Assembly (NCBI GenBank): GCA_013150955.1
Contig: JAADJD010000062.1
Location: forward strand, 91,383 to 155,382
Reading direction: 5' to 3'
DNA: 64,000 nucleotides
Origin: Calditrichota bacterium
Lineage (GTDB): Bacteria; Calditrichota; Calditrichia; RBG-13-44-9; J042
Shown: positions 17,985-26,415 of the stretch, piece by piece
How positions within the stretch are numbered: position 1 is the first letter of the stretch
Layout of the letters: each line of letters opens with the position of its first letter
Made by a program: the position numbers and the translations under genes
The notes under the pieces: generated by a model
Told to the model about the DNA's origin: nothing
The model's input: the letters and a program-made list of their open reading frames with translations, nothing else
Databases searched by the model: none

Positions 17985-20900
17985 TATTTCCTCTCCTCAT
18001 CCCTGTTTTTCCCGGTTTCCCTGGAAAGTGGCAAATAGATCCGAAAACACGTCCCCTTTCCTTCCTGACTTTCAACTTCGATGCGCCCCCCATGATCCTG
18101 AATGATCCGGTAACTGATACTCAATCCCAGTCCCGTTCCCTGGCCCACAGGTTTGGTGGTAAAAAACGGATCAAAGATCCGCGAAAGCACATCGGCTGGA
18201 ATGCCTTTTCCATCGTCGCGAATCTCCACGCACACTCGATCCCCTTCACTGCGTGTGGTGATCCAGATGTTTCCTTTCCCCTCAATGGCCTGAATGGCAT
18301 TCAACAAAAGGTTCATGAATACCTGATTGATTTGCCCGGGCTGACAGACAATTCGGGGTAGCTCGCCATACTTTTTGTGAACCCGAATCCGATCCCGAAT
18401 TTCGTGGCGCAGAAGGGTCAGGGTCGATTCCAGGCCTTCGTGTAAATCCACCGACTTGAACGCCGCTTCGTCCAGTCGGGAAAAATTGCGTAAGTTTTGC
18501 ACCACTTCTTTCACCCGTCGGCTTCCATCCAGGCTTTCCTGAATCAAACCATTCAAATCGTTTAAAATAAAGTCCAGATCGTATTGATCCTGTAATTGTT
18601 GTACCGTTTCTTTTAACTTTTCGGGCAGATCCCTGGCATCCCGTTGTTTTAAAATGACCTCCAGCAATCGCGAGAGCGCCTCGACATATTCCTGCAGGGT
18701 CTTCAAATTGGCATACACAAAGCTAATGGGATTATTTAATTCGTGGGCAACCCCCGCGACCAGTTGCCCCAGACTGGACATTTTTTCGCTCTGGATGAGC
18801 TGGGCCTGCGCCTCCTTCAATTCCTGATACAATCGCCGCAATTCCCGGTTCTTCGCTTCCAGCTCCCGCACATATTTCTCCCGCACCTCGGCCTCAGTCA
18901 CCTTCTGAATCAACCGCTTGGTCTCTTCGATATAGCGATTGTTTTCCACGGCAATGGCGGCCTGATTGGCAATAATCTGCAAAATGCTTCGATCCTCCGC
19001 ATTCAATTCCCGACGTCTCTCCCCGGTTACCAGAACAATCACTGCATACAGGTTATCCTCCCGGCCAATCGGGATCAGGTAATCGCAGGGAATTCGGGTG
19101 AACTCCGGCAACTGTCTTTGAATCTCATCACAGGCCAGAATGCGCCCCCCGCTCAGAAGCGCCTGTTTAGACGGGTCGAGCGAGATTTCCGGCATTTGTG
19201 GAAGCGTTTTTCCGGAACGGGCCACCTCACGAAACACATCGCCCTGCTTTTCCATGACCAGACAGAGCGATATTTCCAGCGCCCGGTGAATGGTGGAAGC
19301 CAGCTGGGAGAACAGCTCCTGATTGGTTTTAATTAAAATCAAATCCCGCGAAAATGCCTGCAGCAGACGGCGATAGCCAAACCGCTTTTCCTCCACCCGG
19401 CGAATTTTCTCCAGCACCACGGTGGCCGCCCCGATCACCACCAGCAAAACCCCCAGCTGGGTGGTTAAAATTTTTCGTACCGGCTCTTCCCGATACATCC
19501 AGAACACCCCGTAAAGCAGCCCAATCATTAACAGAATGAAGGCATTAAAACTCACATTGCGCCAGTGGTAGCGCGAGCCAGCCAGGGAAAGAAAGGCCAC
19601 AATGATGCCAAAAATCAATAACGACAATCCCAGATTGATCCAGAAATCCAGTTGTTGAACCAGGCGACCCAGGGAATGCATCATTCGGTAGGACACCTTC
19701 CGCAGGCCGGTTTTTTCTTCCACGATGTACACATTTCCCGGTTTCAGCCCGGAACGCCAGCGTTCGGTGCCGGAGGGGAAGACGATTCGCGCAGTGTATT
19801 GTCCCCCGGCGTCCACCCCAAAATGGGCCACCAGTTCGCTCAGGGATAAATAACCCTGTCCCCCACTGATTTCCCGAAAACCAACCAGCACCAGGCTGTC
19901 CCGCTCATCTCGTTTATACAACCACACCCGGGTGCCCACAGCATCGCGATTGCTCCCGACCCCTTCAAGGATCAGGCGGACATAATTTTTGTTATTTAAC
20001 GGATTGAGATACAGAACGGAATGGGTGTCCTTGTTGGCCACAAATACGTCCAGATCACCATCGTCATCCAGATCCGCTACCGCCACCCCGGTGCTGTAAT
20101 TCTGGTTTCGAACGGTACCCGGGAGCCGTTCCTCAAACACCCGTTCCAGCAGCTGCCCATTTCGATTCAAATAAAATTGATTGGGGCCAATGTTGGAGAA
20201 AAAAACATCCTGCCACCCGTCGTTGTTTAGATCAGCAATGATACCGCCATACGCCGGGTAGGGATTGGCCACCTGAAACGGCCGGGGAGCTTCCTCAAAT
20301 TGCCAGTTCGTGTCCCCGGCCGCTGTATGATTCAGATACAGGCGACTGTGGCCATCGCGATCCGCAACCAGAAAATCGAGATCGCCATCATTATCCACAT
20401 CGCCAAAAACCACGCTGTTGCTATTCACCGCGTGTTGGAGGTGAAACAACGGCAAAGAAACCGGACGGAAGGACATTCCCCCGCGATTTTCATAAAGCGT
20501 ATCTGGAGCAAACCAATTGCAAACGTAGAGATCCAGATCACCATCCCCATCCACATCGGCAAAGGCCGCACCCTGACTTACCGCACGCGAAGCCACCCCA
20601 TATGCCGACGCCCGATCGCGAAAATACCGCCCATCGTAATTGATGAACAGATGATTGGCATGGTGCTCGTCCGTAACGAACAAATCCAGGTCACCATCGC
20701 CATCCACGTCTCCCCAGATTCCCATATTGCCATCCAGGGGACGCCGCAACCCCATCTCTTCGGTCACATCCTGAAAACGAAAATGGGGCAACTGGCGAAA
20801 CAATCGGGTACTGACCCCCCACCCCAGAATCAGCACATCCACCCGGCCGTCATCGTCAAAATCGACGGCCGATCCGCCAAGCTCCAGATTAACCTTTTTG

Positions 20901-21244
20901 CGCGGCATAAGGTTACCCCCCAGGCCGGTGGCGATGGTTCGATCTTCGAAGGTTTGCCCTCCCTGGTTCACAAATAACCGGTTGAGATTCCGAAATCGCA
21001 CCACATAAAGATCCGGATAACCATCATGATTCAAATCGCGAAACACCACCCCGTAACTGTCCCCAAACTCCGGTAATAGAGAATGACTCACCGGTTGGGC
21101 AAACATCCGGGCGACCCAGAGGGAATCTCCAGTTGCACCTGCAGAACTCATGAATAAAAAAATCAGGCCAATAGCCCCCAGCCAGCGCATGCTCCCGCAC
21201 GGTGAAAAGCCTGGGGAACGCTCACAGTAGGTTACTGTTTCCAT
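17984..21244 (-). CDS. Membrane sensor histidine kinase with FG-GAP/VCBS and ASPIC/UnbV sensor region
   Basis: An unusual sensor kinase of 1086 aa (positions below count from the TTG at 21247, one codon upstream). After a signal-type segment (about 20-38) come seven Ca-binding FG-GAP/VCBS motifs (for example DVDGDGDLD at 180-188 and 231-239, DVDNDGDLD at 283-291, DLDDDGDLD at 392-400), then an ASPIC/UnbV-like segment (about 435-510). Three TM helices lie near 538-556, 568-584 and 597-613. The cytoplasmic half has a GAF domain (about 640-775), coiled coil, HisKA with H835 in HELNNP, and HATPase_c (about 955-1080) with NLLLNAIQAI, DDGKGIP and GTGLGL. It phosphorylates the overlapping NtrC-type regulator. 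Starts at TTG 21247 or at an internal ATG encoding MRWLGAIG are also possible. Confidence 0.92.
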   Translation of the reverse strand: METVTYCERSPGFSPCGSMRWLGAIGLIFLFMSSAGATGDSLWVARMFAQPVSHSLLPEFGDSYGVVFRDLNHDGYPDLYVVRFRNLNRLFVNQGGQTFEDRTIATGLGGNLMPRKKVNLELGGSAVDFDDDGRVDVLILGWGVSTRLFRQLPHFRFQDVTEEMGLRRPLDGNMGIWGDVDGDGDLDLFVTDEHHANHLFINYDGRYFRDRASAYGVASRAVSQGAAFADVDGDGDLDLYVCNWFAPDTLYENRGGMSFRPVSLPLFHLQHAVNSNSVVFGDVDNDGDLDFLVADRDGHSRLYLNHTAAGDTNWQFEEAPRPFQVANPYPAYGGIIADLNNDGWQDVFFSNIGPNQFYLNRNGQLLERVFEERLPGTVRNQNYSTGVAVADLDDDGDLDVFVANKDTHSVLYLNPLNNKNYVRLILEGVGSNRDAVGTRVWLYKRDERDSLVLVGFREISGGQGYLSLSELVAHFGVDAGGQYTARIVFPSGTERWRSGLKPGNVYIVEEKTGLRKVSYRMMHSLGRLVQQLDFWINLGLSLLIFGIIVAFLSLAGSRYHWRNVSFNAFILLMIGLLYGVFWMYREEPVRKILTTQLGVLLVVIGAATVVLEKIRRVEEKRFGYRRLLQAFSRDLILIKTNQELFSQLASTIHRALEISLCLVMEKQGDVFREVARSGKTLPQMPEISLDPSKQALLSGGRILACDEIQRQLPEFTRIPCDYLIPIGREDNLYAVIVLVTGERRRELNAEDRSILQIIANQAAIAVENNRYIEETKRLIQKVTEAEVREKYVRELEAKNRELRRLYQELKEAQAQLIQSEKMSSLGQLVAGVAHELNNPISFVYANLKTLQEYVEALSRLLEVILKQRDARDLPEKLKETVQQLQDQYDLDFILNDLNGLIQESLDGSRRVKEVVQNLRNFSRLDEAAFKSVDLHEGLESTLTLLRHEIRDRIRVHKKYGELPRIVCQPGQINQVFMNLLLNAIQAIEGKGNIWITTRSEGDRVCVEIRDDGKGIPADVLSRIFDPFFTTKPVGQGTGLGLSISYRIIQDHGGRIEVESQEGKGTCFRIYLPLSRETGKNRDEERK

Positions 21245-21397
21245 CAATGTGGACTTTTCCCCGTTGCATTAAGTGTTTAAGCATGTAACGACTCGAATTA
21301 CCCTGAATACACAACGCTTAAGTAAAGATGTTCACGCAGATAAAACGAACCGCGATTTGCAAAAATTCCTCTGAAACCATTCGATTTGAAGCCAAGT

Positions 21398-21548
21398 AAT
21401 GCATTGAACCGCGAATCACGCGAATGAACACAAAAAATATCAATTAAAATCACGAATAAACCTCGAAGTGAATTTTCATACAGATCTAATCCAATGGATT
21501 TTATTAATTGGTATTAATCCGTGCAATTCGTGGTCTAACGCAGAATTT
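21398..21548 (-). repeat. Dispersed inverted-repeat element, copy B, about 150 bp
   Basis: A complete copy of the element described under copy D, with its centre in reverse orientation. Left arm: TAATGCATTGAACCGCGAAT, then CACGCGAATGAACACAAA. Right arm: the diverged inverse ending in ATTCGTGGTCTAACGCA. The 510-bp gap between the kinase start and the phospholipase-like gene holds this copy and no other recognised feature. Confidence 0.85.
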
Positions 21549-21757
21549 CGGCTAAATGATAATTCGTGCCAACTCGCATGCATTTTCGGAATCTGAGTTA
21601 ACAATTTGAATGCCCTGTGCAGGGCGTTCAAGCCGGGCAATAGAAACACCTCCCCGATCCATTCAGTGTTTTTTCTGAGAATGTCATCAATATAGACCGG
21701 AACGATGGGGGATTCAAGGGTAAACTGGAGTGAATCAGGCGCTGTGGAGCGAACAGA

Positions 21758-22996
21758 CTATTCGCGAATGCGGGGCGGGGTGTATTCCCGGCAGGGATCC
21801 ACCACCCGGGCATAGGGACTGTTCCAGCTTTTTAGAAAGGTGCGCGCAATGATCCGGACAATACCCTTGCTTCTTACCACCAGGCCCAGATTCCGGGAGC
21901 GGTGAAAATAACTCTCCGCCCAGTTGGAAGTGCCCACCCACACCCATTCATCATCCACAACCATAAACTTGCAATGCTCCACCCGGGCAAAGGGGATAAA
22001 TCCACCGCTGTATTCGGGCAATTCGGTAAAGCGGACTTCGATGTTCGGCACCACCTGAAGGCTTTTCAGAAAATCGATTCCGGGCTTTCGGGTGTTCCAG
22101 TTGGAAACCAGCAACCGCACCTGCACCCCCCGGGCCGCCGCCGATCGTAACGCATTGTCCAGCACTGGATAAAACATCTTCCCATATACCGGTTCGTAAT
22201 TCAATAACTGAATGAAAATCCGTCTCTGCGCCCGGGAAATCAGATCCAGCAGGGCTGTTTCATCATGGGTTAGATTTGGAAACGTGAGCGTGTCGTTGAT
22301 TGGGCTGAAGGTGGGGAAGATTTCCACCCATTCCTCTTTCCATTTCATTTGCAGCGGTTTTTGAGGAGAAATGAGGATTTCGTCTGCAACAGGGGGAAGG
22401 GGCTTCAGGGCGGCATCGGGATTTCCCGCCAGGAACCAATCGCGATCAAAAATCTGCAAAATCAGACGCGCCAGCCGTTCGTTGCGAACGCGCAATCCCA
22501 GTTCATGGATATGTTTTAACGCCCGCCAGTCATAATTCTGGCTGCCGATGAACACGTCCCGGGCGTCAACCACAAAATATTTTGCATGCTGAACGCCACC
22601 CCGCTTGTTAAACCAGCGGATGATGCGCACTTCGATATTGGACACCCGGTCGAGCGAATCCAGCATTTGAGGATAAATCTGGTAAAACCTGCCATCGGCC
22701 AGGATACGGATCTGCACCCCACGCCCGGCCGCCTCCTGCAGCGCATGAAGAACCGTGTCCAGCGGTTCGCCTTCCTGATGGGACAGGTAAAATATTTCGA
22801 TATCGATGCGCTCCCGGGCCCCCTGAATCATGTCCAACCAGACGTCCAGTGTCCGCGCGGTTTCCGGCAGCCCCAGATCAACTTCCACCGGAACGCTCTC
22901 CACCACCTCAATTGGTGGCTGCGCCAGGGCCAATCCTGTCAGAATAATCGGGATCCAAACAAAGCGTAGCAATCTGCGAAACCCGGCAATCAACAT
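21758..22996 (-). CDS. Exported phospholipase D-like protein with two HKD motifs
   Basis: A signal peptide (about 1-25, ending LALAQ) precedes two PLD catalytic motifs: H137-x-K139-x4-D144, in QHAKYFVVDARDVFIGSQNYD, and H341-x-K343-x4-D348, in EHCKFMVVDDEWVWVGTSNW. Both are complete and followed by the usual G-x-x-N. PLD-superfamily enzymes transfer phosphodiesters in phospholipids or nucleic acids. The length of 412 aa and the exported location resemble secreted PLD-like proteins, for which substrates are mostly unknown. A good Shine-Dalgarno (GGAAAGGTGAAAAC) marks ATG 22996. A terminator separates it from rpoZ. Confidence 0.92.
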   Translation of the reverse strand: MLIAGFRRLLRFVWIPIILTGLALAQPPIEVVESVPVEVDLGLPETARTLDVWLDMIQGARERIDIEIFYLSHQEGEPLDTVLHALQEAAGRGVQIRILADGRFYQIYPQMLDSLDRVSNIEVRIIRWFNKRGGVQHAKYFVVDARDVFIGSQNYDWRALKHIHELGLRVRNERLARLILQIFDRDWFLAGNPDAALKPLPPVADEILISPQKPLQMKWKEEWVEIFPTFSPINDTLTFPNLTHDETALLDLISRAQRRIFIQLLNYEPVYGKMFYPVLDNALRSAAARGVQVRLLVSNWNTRKPGIDFLKSLQVVPNIEVRFTELPEYSGGFIPFARVEHCKFMVVDDEWVWVGTSNWAESYFHRSRNLGLVVRSKGIVRIIARTFLKSWNSPYARVVDPCREYTPPRIRE

Positions 22997-23051
22997 GTTT
23001 TCACCTTTCCATCAATGATGGGAACAGACGATTTGGCTTCAAAAGGGGCAT

Positions 23052-23074
23052 AAAAAAACCCCGCCGGAGCGGGG
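23052..23074 (-). terminator. Intrinsic terminator after rpoZ
   Basis: On the - strand CCCCGC pairs with GCGGGG across a 4-nt loop and is followed directly by seven Ts, 22 bp after the rpoZ stop. This is a typical rho-independent terminator. Confidence 0.85.
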
Positions 23075-23095
23075 CGACTATCTTCGGGGAAAACG

Positions 23096-23398
23096 TTAAC
23101 GTCTAACCGGTTCGTAATGAAATTCCAGCTTTCCTTCCAGAAATTCTCGCTGGGCCGTAACCACCGGATTTTCCTCTTCTTCGATTTCGGTCTTCTCCAT
23201 TTCCACCTCTTCCTGCTCCAGCTGCAGGAAATCGGTTTCAAATCCCCCTTCCAGTTCTTCCAGAATCTGGCGGTCTCGCTTCTTTTGATAGAGTTCCTCA
23301 TTAATCTGTCGGGCCCGCTTGGAAATGACCATGACCGCTTCGTAGAGATTCTGGGCAATGTCCAGAAACTTTTTTAAATCCTGAGTACTTGCAGGCAT
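23096..23398 (-). CDS. rpoZ: RNA polymerase omega subunit (RpoZ-like)
   Basis: A 100-residue protein with the omega/RPB6 signature NLYEAVMVISKRARQINEEL, which fits the omega subunit's role in wrapping beta' during polymerase assembly. The C-terminal half is acidic and low in complexity, with EQEEVEMEKTEIEEEE, as in FCB-group omega proteins. The start at ATG 23398 is preferred over TTG 23407: AGGAGGTTGTCCGGT puts the Shine-Dalgarno 8 bp before the ATG, while it would directly abut the TTG. It has its own promoter and terminator, so it is monocistronic. Confidence 0.85.
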   Translation of the reverse strand: MPASTQDLKKFLDIAQNLYEAVMVISKRARQINEELYQKKRDRQILEELEGGFETDFLQLEQEEVEMEKTEIEEEENPVVTAQREFLEGKLEFHYEPVRR

Positions 23399-23446
23399 AC
23401 CGGACAACCTCCTTTGATCTTATAAATTTTCAAATTCCGAGCGCCA

Positions 23447-23475
23447 AATATAACACAATATTTTTGTGAGGTCAA
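23447..23475 (-). promoter_or_regulatory. Sigma-70-type promoter for rpoZ, with inverted repeat in the spacer
   Basis: TTGACC-17 bp-TATATT on the - strand. The spacer contains CACAA-N5-TTGTG (23454-23468), a palindrome placed where a repressor would block polymerase. This shows that ordinary -35/-10 promoters are used here. Confidence 0.7.
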
Positions 23476-23512
23476 CTGTCGGAATAATTATCCGGAAAGC
23501 CGTCTTTGCTTC

Positions 23513-23541
23513 TTGTAATTTTTTTTGGTAACCCTTAATTT
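23513..23541 (+). promoter_or_regulatory. Probable promoter of the PEBP-family gene
   Basis: TTGTAA-17 bp-TAATTT, 24 bp before the first ATG of the gene. The match to consensus is moderate and the region is AT-rich, so it may be fortuitous. Confidence 0.4.
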
Positions 23542-23565
23542 CTTTACAAAAATTGGAGGGGCACC

Positions 23566-24159
23566 ATGCAACTCCAGCATTTCGCCCGAAAATTGGCGGC
23601 ATTCGGGTTTGGAATCGCGTTTATTGTTTTCACAACCTGCTCCAGCAAGGCGGACAAATCGAATACCATACAAACCAAAAAAGGGGAGGAAACCACCATG
23701 TCCTTCATTCTGAAAAGCCCGGCCTTTGAACACGGAAAACCGATACCTCTGAAATACACCTGCGATGGCCCGGACGTCTCGCCTCCGCTGAGCTGGAGTG
23801 GCACGCCGGCGGGCACTAAAAGTTTTGTGCTCATCTGCGATGATCCCGATGCCCCCGTGGGCACTTGGGTGCACTGGGTAATCTACAACATTCCCGGAGA
23901 CCGAACTGAATTGCCAGAGGGCGTGGCAAAGGAAAACATTGTGCTGGAAGACGTTCGACAGGGAATTAACGATTTTCAACGGATTGGCTATGGGGGACCC
24001 TGTCCACCGGGTGGCAAACCCCATCGTTACTTTTTTAAACTGTATGCCCTGGATATCGAAAGCAACTGGGAAGCCGGTCTGACCAAAGAAGAGGTGCTGG
24101 AAAAAATGGAGAATCATGTGCTGGGTCAGACCGAACTGATGGGAACCTATCAACGATAA
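23566..24159 (+). CDS. YbhB/YbcL (PEBP) family protein with lipoprotein-type leader and a second start
   Basis: The PEBP fold (residues about 45-197) contains the family ligand-site segments YTCDGPDVSPPLSW, DPDAPVGTWVHWVIYNIP and GYGGPCPPGGKPHRYFFKLYAL. Bacterial members have no well-established role. The first ATG (23566) has a Shine-Dalgarno (GGAGGGGCACC) and adds a 44-residue leader with a hydrophobic core and a weak lipobox (VFTTC). The in-frame ATG at 23698 also has one (GGGGAGGAAACCACC) and would give a 153-aa cytoplasmic protein, which is the usual YbhB length. Both products may be made. The stop is 8 bp from the 3' end of the convergent RNase P RNA. Confidence 0.9.
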   Translation: MQLQHFARKLAAFGFGIAFIVFTTCSSKADKSNTIQTKKGEETTMSFILKSPAFEHGKPIPLKYTCDGPDVSPPLSWSGTPAGTKSFVLICDDPDAPVGTWVHWVIYNIPGDRTELPEGVAKENIVLEDVRQGINDFQRIGYGGPCPPGGKPHRYFFKLYALDIESNWEAGLTKEEVLEKMENHVLGQTELMGTYQR

Positions 24160-24167
24160 AAAAACAG

Positions 24168-24621
24168 CTATCCGGGGCAAATCTGTAAGCCGAATTCTGT
24201 CTCCCGTACCACGGGAGGGTGATCATTTATCTAAGCGGCCTACCCGGGAGTGGTGGGACCATTGTCCCGGCGAAGCGGGCCACTTCGCCCCTCCATTGGG
24301 AGGGTTCCTCCCCTATTTGGCCTTGCTCCGGGTGGGGTTTGTCCGGCCTGGGTGTTACCACATTCCCCTGCACGGGGGAATCTCCCTCTCGGGAGCCAGC
24401 CGGTGGGCTCTTACCCCGCCTTTTCACCCTTACCTCCTGCCCACCCGCTTTCGGGAAACGGGTGCTTCAAACGGCAGGAGGCGGTATCGTTTCTGTGACA
24501 CTTTCCATCCCGAAAAGCTTACGCTTTTCGAGTCCCGGATTCTCTCCGGGCACCCTGCCCTGTGGAGTTCGGACTTTCCTCCCCGCCCCTGCGGGGCGAT
24601 CACCCGATTTGCCCCGGATAG
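24168..24621 (-). ncRNA. rnpB: RNase P RNA (class A)
   Basis: On the - strand this region shows the conserved RNase P RNA core: GAGGAAAGTCCGAACTCCAC near the 5' side, GGTAAGGGTGAAAAGG, GTAAGAGCCCACCGG, and at the 3' side AGAATTCGGCTTACAG. The ends form a perfect 16-bp P1 helix (24606-24621 with 24168-24183), which sets the boundaries; the RNA is about 454 nt. P1 is followed by a run of seven Ts (24160-24166), so P1 may double as the terminator stem. The RNA processes tRNA 5' ends. All open frames in this interval are shadows. The zinc-ribbon gene ends 60 bp upstream. Confidence 0.97.
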
Positions 24622-24681
24622 TTTGAAATTCGGGTGGATTTTCTAAACGCCAAACGCCACTCTACCAGAAAAGATCCCGGT

Positions 24682-25392
24682 TCACTCTTCGTTCATCCAC
24701 ACCAGAATACGTCCACAGAACTCGCAGGTGATCAATCGATTCAATTCTCGAATTTCCACAATCTTTTGCGGCGGAATGGCCGAATAACACCCTCCGCAGG
24801 AACTGCGTTTCACGGGTGCCACGGCGATGCCTCCCTTCGCACTCCGAATGCGCTCATACTGCCGATACAATCGCGGTTCAATCTGCGCCACTACCTCTTC
24901 CCGTTCAACCTTTAACCGCTCCTCTTCCGATTGGGTTTGCTGGGAAATTTCCTCCAGTTCCTGCTGATACTCATTCAATTGTTTTTGCAATTCCTGAATC
25001 TGGGTCGTCAACTCCGCGATTTCTTTGTCCAGCTCCTCCTCGGTTTCCAGGGTCTGCAGGATCTTGTTGTCCAGTTCCTCAATCTCCAGCTTCTTGGTAT
25101 CTATTTCCAGAGAGATGGCATCGTATTCCTTATTCGTCTTCACCTGGTACAGCTGTTCCTCAAATTTCTTCAATTGCTCCTTGCTGGCTTCCACTTCCAG
25201 TTCAAACATGCGCCGATCACTAATGATCTTTTCCTTCTGCTTCTGCAACTCCGCCAGTCGTCCCTGCTTTTCGTCCAGATCTTCCTGCGTTTGTTCAATC
25301 AGGAAGGGCAAATCCCCCTTCTGCAGCTTCAGCTCATCCAGCCGTGTATCGATGGTTTGAAGTTTGACCAGATTCGCGACAATCTGTTTCAA
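24682..25392 (-). CDS. C4-type zinc-ribbon coiled-coil protein (COG1579/DUF164)
   Basis: A long coiled coil (about 20-170), rich in Glu, Lys and Gln, is followed by a zinc ribbon, CGGCYSAIPPQ and later CEFCGR, two CxxC knuckles. This is the COG1579 layout, a family found next to Nif3-like proteins and of uncertain role. The frame can be read from TTG 25425, but TTG 25392 is chosen because AGGAGGT lies 4 bp before it and position 25425 falls within the tRNA terminator T-tract. A TTG start is certain in either case. The length becomes 236 aa. Confidence 0.9.
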   Translation of the reverse strand: MKQIVANLVKLQTIDTRLDELKLQKGDLPFLIEQTQEDLDEKQGRLAELQKQKEKIISDRRMFELEVEASKEQLKKFEEQLYQVKTNKEYDAISLEIDTKKLEIEELDNKILQTLETEEELDKEIAELTTQIQELQKQLNEYQQELEEISQQTQSEEERLKVEREEVVAQIEPRLYRQYERIRSAKGGIAVAPVKRSSCGGCYSAIPPQKIVEIRELNRLITCEFCGRILVWMNEE

Positions 25393-25423
25393 TTTTACCT
25401 CCTCTTCCTTTGTACGTTCAGTC

Positions 25424-25458
25424 AAAAAAAAAGTGCACTCGTTTATCGGAGTGCACTT
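25424..25458 (-). terminator. Intrinsic terminator of the CAU tRNA
   Basis: AAGTGCACTC pairs with GAGTGCACTT across an 8-nt loop. On the - strand the T-tract follows the stem. It lies between the tRNA and the zinc-ribbon gene, whose expression therefore needs read-through or a promoter in the small gap. Confidence 0.85.
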
Positions 25459-25536
25459 TCGGGTTTACAGGTTCTTGTTTCCGTTGTTGAAAGAAACGCC
25501 AAATACCTCAACAATTTGAATCTCCTCTCCATTTAG

Positions 25537-25610
25537 TGGGCCCTCCAGGACTCGAACCTGGGACCAGTCGATTATGAGTCGACCGCTCTAACCAACTGAG
25601 CTAAGGGCCC
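25537..25610 (-). tRNA. tRNA with CAU anticodon (Ile2 or elongator Met)
   Basis: 74 nt with a complete cloverleaf: acceptor GGGCCCT/AGGGCCC, D-arm GCTC/GAGC, anticodon stem GTCGA/TCGAC with loop CTCATAA, T-arm CCAGG/CCTGG with TTCGAGT. No CCA is encoded. Anticodon CAU does not begin as an initiator, since the acceptor ends are fully paired. The body resembles bacterial tRNA-Ile2 more than elongator Met, but this cannot be decided here. Confidence 0.95.
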
Positions 25611-25627
25611 CAAAAAAGGCGACAAAA

Positions 25628-25656
25628 AATTTAATTTTTCAAATTTTTAAATGCAA
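25628..25656 (-). promoter_or_regulatory. Probable tRNA promoter
   Basis: TTGCAT-17 bp-TAAATT upstream of the CAU tRNA. The -10 hexamer is the same as for tRNA-Phe, and the tRNA begins 17 bp after it. The surrounding DNA is AT-rich, so support is modest. Confidence 0.4.
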
Positions 25657-25750
25657 TATAATTTTATTTCCATAATCGCCAAAATTATAAACGTTAGAAG
25701 CAACCGGCATTGTTCCCTGAACCCTCATTTTTCTTTTCTTACTTTGGAAC

Positions 25751-26082
25751 CCAGATTATACATTCGCCTACGAATCAAACGAATTCACACAAACAAAAAT
25801 AATCAAATCCATTTGATGATATCCGGATGAAAGATGTGTTCCGGGATTTATCCCAGATTATGCAATAGCCTACGAATTACACGAATTAAAACGAATAAAA
25901 AACAATAAAATCCATTTGATGATATCTGGATGAAGATGTGTTCCAGGATTTCTTCGCGATTTTGCAGATATTTTTGGGTTTCATTCGCGTGATTCGCGGC
26001 TTAATGCATGATTTGGGTTTATTCGCTATTTTGAAGATGTTTTTAGAGTTCATTCGCGTGATTGGTGGTTGAATGCATGAGG
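25751..26082 (+). repeat. Dispersed inverted-repeat elements, copy C (one complete, two partial)
   Basis: A partial unit (25751-25850) runs directly into a complete forward unit (25852-26017), which is followed by a right half (26018-26082). The complete unit starts CCCAGATTATGCAATAGCC, has the centre with GGATGAAGATGTGTTCC, and ends TTAATGCATGATTTGGG. The units share their boundary sequences, as if inserted into or recombined with each other. Confidence 0.85.
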
Positions 26083-26415
26083 TTGAAACATCCACGGGGG
26101 AATCGTTTCTCTGAATGACGCATTTACAACGTGCCGATCCCACACATGGTTTCAACCATCCAGGACCGGCAAAGCAGGTAAATAAGCGATATAGTGGGAC
26201 ATGGCTTTTCGGGATTGACCGATTACGTCTGGCGGGCCTCCCCCGTGCGTGGACAGCCGTAGAACGCAACACCCGGAGTCATCGGAGTCAGGCAAATACA
26301 ACAGGGCAGACGCTGACTATCCCGCCTGCCCTGCCTGGTATCTTTCAGAAATCCACGTCCAACCATCATTATTCTGGATTCATCGGATCTGCTAACGCCC
26401 TGTTGGTTTGGCTGA
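26083..26415. other. Intergenic region with one stem-loop
   Basis: About 330 bp without a gene I can support. CAGGGCAG (26302-26309) pairs with CTGCCCTG (26326-26333) and could be a weak terminator for the cyclase gene that ends at 26416. No T-tract follows. Both-strand open frames here have no family resemblance. Confidence 0.35.

Noticed and set aside
21628-21813. Short frames near 21628-21947
   Set aside because: They overlap the 3' end of the phospholipase D-like gene in other frames and have no independent support.
23399-23407. TTG 23407 as the rpoZ start
   Set aside because: The Shine-Dalgarno AGGAGG would touch the TTG directly. ATG 23398 has a normal 8-bp spacing.
24219-24626. Open frames on both strands, 24219-24646
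   Set aside because: They lie within the RNase P RNA and are shadows of its conserved GC-rich structure.
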